In this document: one piece after another, positions 60,863 through 64,000 of the stretch
Layout of the letters: each line of letters starts with the position of its first letter
How positions within the stretch are numbered: the stretch's first letter is position 1
The notes under the pieces: generated by a model
What the model saw: only the letters and a program-made list of their open reading frames with translations
Told to the model about the DNA's origin: nothing
Database searches by the model: none
Program-made: the position numbers and the translations under genes
Origin: G038396625 sp038396625
Lineage (GTDB): Bacteria > Bacillota > Clostridia > Peptostreptococcales > Thermotaleaceae
Direction: 5' to 3'
NCBI GenBank assembly: GCA_038396625.1
Contig: CP121688.1
Span: forward strand, 62,001-126,000
Length of the DNA: 64,000 nt

Positions 60863-63800
60863 ATGAAACATTAAGAAAGGTGCTGATCATTGGCTCGGGG
60901 CCCATCATTATCGGTCAAGCAGCGGAATTTGATTATTCAGGAACCCAAGCCTGTAAGGCTATTAAAGAAGAGGGAATACAAACGGTACTGGTTAATAGCA
61001 ATCCTGCTACCATTATGACCGATAGCAATATTGCAGATCAAGTATATATAGAACCCCTTACGATAGAGAGTTTAGAAAAGATTATTGCTATAGAAAAGCC
61101 GAATGGGATATTAGCAGGATTTGGAGGACAAACGGCATTAAATCTGGCGATGACACTGGAAAAAGAAGGGATTTTACAAAAACATAGTGTGAAATTACTG
61201 GGGATGAATCAAGATACTATAAAAAAAGCAGAAGATCGAGAAGCTTTTAAAGAATTGATGTTGGAAATAGGAGAGCCCATTCCCTTGAGCATCATTGCAA
61301 CCAATATAGAAGAATGCAAAAGATTTGTTTCTAAGGCAGGTTATCCTGTGATCATTCGACCAGCCTATACTTTAGGAGGAACAGGTGGAGGTATTGCTAC
61401 AAATGATCAAGAATTGGTTGAAATATGTGAAAGAGGTATTCAGAATAGTCCCATCGGACAAATCTTATTAGAACAAAGTGTGGCAGGATGGAAAGAAATT
61501 GAGTATGAGGTGATCCGAGATAAAAAAGACAATTGTATTATCATCTGTAGCATGGAAAATATGGATCCAGTAGGTGTGCATACCGGTGACAGCATTGTGG
61601 TAGCACCTTCTCAAACATTGAGAGATAAAGAGTATCAAATGCTTAGAGAAGCCTCAATTAAAATTATTAGAAGCTTAAAGGTGGAGGGGGGGTGCAATAT
61701 ACAATTTGCCCTTGATCCGAAAAGCAGTCAATATATCGTAATAGAAGTAAATCCTAGAGTGAGTCGTTCCAGTGCCTTAGCTTCAAAGGCAGCAGGTTAT
61801 CCTATTGCGAAGATTGCTGCAAAGCTTGCTATAGGCTTTAGCCTAGATGAATTAAAAAACTATGTAACAAAAAAATCCAGTGCTTGCTTTGAACCAACGC
61901 TAGATTATATCGTTGTAAAATTTCCAAAGTGGCCCTTTGACAAATTTAGTCAAGCCACAAGAACCTTGGGAACCCAAATGAAAGCAACAGGAGAAGTGAT
62001 GGCAATTAGTAGAACCTTCGAAAGTGCGCTGTTAAAAGCAGTTACTTCTTTAGAAGGAAAAGTGAATGGATTAAGAATTCCTTGGATTATGAATATGACG
62101 GAAGAAGAAATGTATGAAAAAATAAAATTATGCGATGACGAGCGAATTTTTGCATTGGCAGAAGCCATGAGACGAGGAATTTCCATGAAAACCCTTCATG
62201 AGCTTACTCAAATGGACAATTGGTTTTTACAGGGTATTTACAATATTGTACAAATGGAATTTCGATTGCAAAAAGAGCCTATCGATCAAGTTTTGCTGTA
62301 TGAGGCAGAGGCCATGGGGTTTACAGATACAGAAATTTGCAGCTTAGCGAATACAGCGCGTACAGCAGTACAAGAAATAAGAAAAAAACACAATATTTAT
62401 CCCGTGTATAAAATGGTGGATACTTGCAGTGGAGAATTTGACGCAAAGACCCCTTATTATTATTCCTGCTATGAAGCAGATGACGAAAATATCTTATCTG
62501 ATAACAAAAAAGTTATCGTTATTGGCTCTGGTCCTATTCGAATCGGTCAGGGAATAGAATTTGATTATTGTTGTGTCCATGGGGTATGGGCGATTAAGGA
62601 GGCAGGATATGAATCCATTATTATCAACAATAATCCCGAAACTGTAAGTACAGATTTTGATACAGCGGATAAACTGTACTTTGAATCCTTGTACGTAGAT
62701 GATGTGATGAATGTGATTCGTAGAGAAAAACCAGTAGGTGTGATACTGCAGTTTGGGGGGCAAACCTCTGTGAATTTGGCGCCCAAACTACATCAAAGAG
62801 GTGTAAATATATTGGGGACTTCTTATCCATCAATTGATTTGGCAGAAGACCGAGATAAATTTCGAAATTTTCTAGAGCAATTAGCGATTCCCAGTCCCAC
62901 CGGTAAAGCTGTTACAAGTATGAAAGAGGCATTTGATACTGTAGGGGAATTAGGATACCCAGTGGTAGTAAGACCTTCATATGTGATTGGTGGCCGTGGT
63001 ATGCAGGTAGTATATGATGAAAATGCTTTAAAGAATTATATGGAGGAGGCGGTTAAGCTATCTTCTGCGTATCCTATATTAATTGATCAATATGTAAAAG
63101 GCGTAGAAATCGAAGTGGATGCAATTGGAGATGGAGAGGATGTCCTCATCCCTGGGATTATGGAGCATGTAGAAAAAACAGGAGTTCATTCTGGAGATAG
63201 TATTACTGTTTATCCTTATGTGACCTTGAATCAAGAAACGGTAGATCAGCTGGTGGCTTATACAAAAAAGATTGTACAGGGTTTACATGTAGTTGGATTG
63301 GTGAACATTCAGTATGTCTTTGATGGAGAAAAAATATATGTCATAGAAGTAAATCCGAGAGCATCTCGAACGGTGCCAATTTTGAGCAAAGTTACAGGTG
63401 TACCCATGGTAAAATTAGCTGTAGCGATAATGCTAGGCAAAAAACTGAAGGAACTTCCCTTTGGATCTGGATTGATGGATAATAAGGGCTTTTATGCAGT
63501 AAAAGTGCCTGTATTCTCTGGAGAAAAACTTACCAATGTAGACATGTATTTAAGTCCTGAAATGAAATCAACGGGAGAAGTGTTGGGGATTGATCAAGAT
63601 CTAAGAAAAGCGATGTATAAGGGATTTTCTGCTACAGGAATGAAAATACCTACAGTAGGAGGAATATACGTTTCGTTAAAAGATGTTGACAAAAAAGAAG
63701 GTGTAGCAGTGATAAAAGACTATACAGCCTTAGGGTTTCAAGTGTATGCATCTCCGGGGACAAGTAGATTCTTAAGGGATCAAAATGTTTCTTGTGAAAC

Positions 63801-64000
63801 CATTCCATTAGAGGAGGTTTCTAAATATATTGCAAACGGGAAGATAAAAATGGTGATCAATACACCTACAAAGGGAAATGATCTAAAAAGTGAAGGCTTC
63901 AAAATCAGAAGAAAGGCCAGTGAGCATAGAATTCCTGTATTTACTTCGATGGACACGGTGAAAGCCTTTAAGACAGCCATTGAGATAAAAATGAATGGTG
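60853..64000 (+). CDS. carB: Carbamoyl-phosphate synthase large subunit, 3' end outside window
   Basis: CarB makes carbamoyl phosphate from bicarbonate, ammonia and two ATP. About 1049 residues are visible, open to the last base. The order is: first ATP-grasp half with LIIGSGPIIIGQAAEFDYSG, TLGGTGGGIA and NPRVSRSSALASKAAGYP; the oligomerisation region with MVDTCSGEFDAKTPYYY; the second half with IGSGPIRIGQGIEFDYCCVH and NPRASRTVPILSK; and the start of the MGS allosteric domain (TSMDTVKAFKTAIEIKMNG at the edge). Only about 20-25 residues should be missing. The ATG 60853 lies in the end of carA after GGGGGAG. Confidence 0.95.
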   Translation, partial: MAIDETLRKVLIIGSGPIIIGQAAEFDYSGTQACKAIKEEGIQTVLVNSNPATIMTDSNIADQVYIEPLTIESLEKIIAIEKPNGILAGFGGQTALNLAMTLEKEGILQKHSVKLLGMNQDTIKKAEDREAFKELMLEIGEPIPLSIIATNIEECKRFVSKAGYPVIIRPAYTLGGTGGGIATNDQELVEICERGIQNSPIGQILLEQSVAGWKEIEYEVIRDKKDNCIIICSMENMDPVGVHTGDSIVVAPSQTLRDKEYQMLREASIKIIRSLKVEGGCNIQFALDPKSSQYIVIEVNPRVSRSSALASKAAGYPIAKIAAKLAIGFSLDELKNYVTKKSSACFEPTLDYIVVKFPKWPFDKFSQATRTLGTQMKATGEVMAISRTFESALLKAVTSLEGKVNGLRIPWIMNMTEEEMYEKIKLCDDERIFALAEAMRRGISMKTLHELTQMDNWFLQGIYNIVQMEFRLQKEPIDQVLLYEAEAMGFTDTEICSLANTARTAVQEIRKKHNIYPVYKMVDTCSGEFDAKTPYYYSCYEADDENILSDNKKVIVIGSGPIRIGQGIEFDYCCVHGVWAIKEAGYESIIINNNPETVSTDFDTADKLYFESLYVDDVMNVIRREKPVGVILQFGGQTSVNLAPKLHQRGVNILGTSYPSIDLAEDRDKFRNFLEQLAIPSPTGKAVTSMKEAFDTVGELGYPVVVRPSYVIGGRGMQVVYDENALKNYMEEAVKLSSAYPILIDQYVKGVEIEVDAIGDGEDVLIPGIMEHVEKTGVHSGDSITVYPYVTLNQETVDQLVAYTKKIVQGLHVVGLVNIQYVFDGEKIYVIEVNPRASRTVPILSKVTGVPMVKLAVAIMLGKKLKELPFGSGLMDNKGFYAVKVPVFSGEKLTNVDMYLSPEMKSTGEVLGIDQDLRKAMYKGFSATGMKIPTVGGIYVSLKDVDKKEGVAVIKDYTALGFQVYASPGTSRFLRDQNVSCETIPLEEVSKYIANGKIKMVINTPTKGNDLKSEGFKIRRKASEHRIPVFTSMDTVKAFKTAIEIKMNG

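Noticed and set aside
62494..62833. Several minus-strand frames inside carB
   Set aside because: They are shadows of the strongly conserved carB reading frame and have no ribosome sites.

Overview
The window is AT-rich chromosomal DNA from a low-GC, Gram-positive, anaerobic amino-acid-using bacterium, most likely a clostridium of the Alkaliphilus/Natronincola/Crassaminicella sort (that placement is inference). Supporting signs are purine-rich Shine-Dalgarno sequences, TTG and GTG starts, T-box and c-di-AMP riboswitch leaders, NiaR and HutP-family regulators, a ferredoxin-fused EtfA, and no aerobic respiratory genes. I see no rRNA, tRNA, prophage or CRISPR array. One decayed IS3-type fragment is the only mobile-element trace.

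Layout. 1-3.1 kb: 3' part of glycine decarboxylase subunit 2 and an ATP-NAD kinase-like gene. 3.3-15 kb: urocanate hydratase and a YjiH-type membrane protein, then a class III CoA-transferase, acyl-CoA dehydrogenase, EtfB and ferredoxin-EtfA set resembling the electron-bifurcating caffeyl-CoA reductase layout, followed by a 1028-residue SARP/AAA/TPR regulator. 15.4-23 kb: a peptide-use locus with a zinc-finger/HTH regulator, two MFS carriers, a divergent M32 carboxypeptidase and PepX. 23.2-28.4 kb: niaR, then nadABC plus a lone EIIC-like membrane protein. 28.5-34.7 kb: UPF0182 protein, M50-type protease, two small unknown genes and T-box-controlled serS. 34.7-38.2 kb: IS3 remnant, then a c-di-AMP riboswitch ahead of a CBS protein and a KtrAB-type potassium system. 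38.2-42.8 kb: DUF4438, a coiled-coil protein, a sugar-nucleotide epimerase and a PucR regulator. 42.9-46.7 kb: two paired membrane proteins with two M20 hydrolases. 46.8-54.5 kb: a 46-residue protein, an EamA carrier, a tartrate/malate-type dehydrogenase, a HutP-family protein, then an ABC transporter of the TrpXYZ type and a sodium/solute symporter. 54.5-64 kb: S1-domain protein, a DnaA-box palindrome, and divergent arginine genes (argCJ leftward; argBD-carAB rightward, carB cut by the window end).

The most interesting signal is at 49.5-50.35 kb. A HutP-like RNA-binding protein lies just upstream of a leader that has a textbook sigma-A promoter, twelve UAG triplets (two clusters at a near-exact 8-nt pitch) and an intrinsic terminator in front of the TrpXYZ-type transporter. 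This looks like an uncharacterised HutP-type antitermination (or termination) circuit for amino-acid uptake. The two histidines that bind metal in Bacillus HutP appear to be glycines here, so its ligand chemistry may differ.

Other points of note are the HEXXQ form of the M32 metal site, the lone EIIC in the NAD operon, a small helical gene broken at an A7 run in the potassium operon, and several long perfect inverted repeats without T-tracts.
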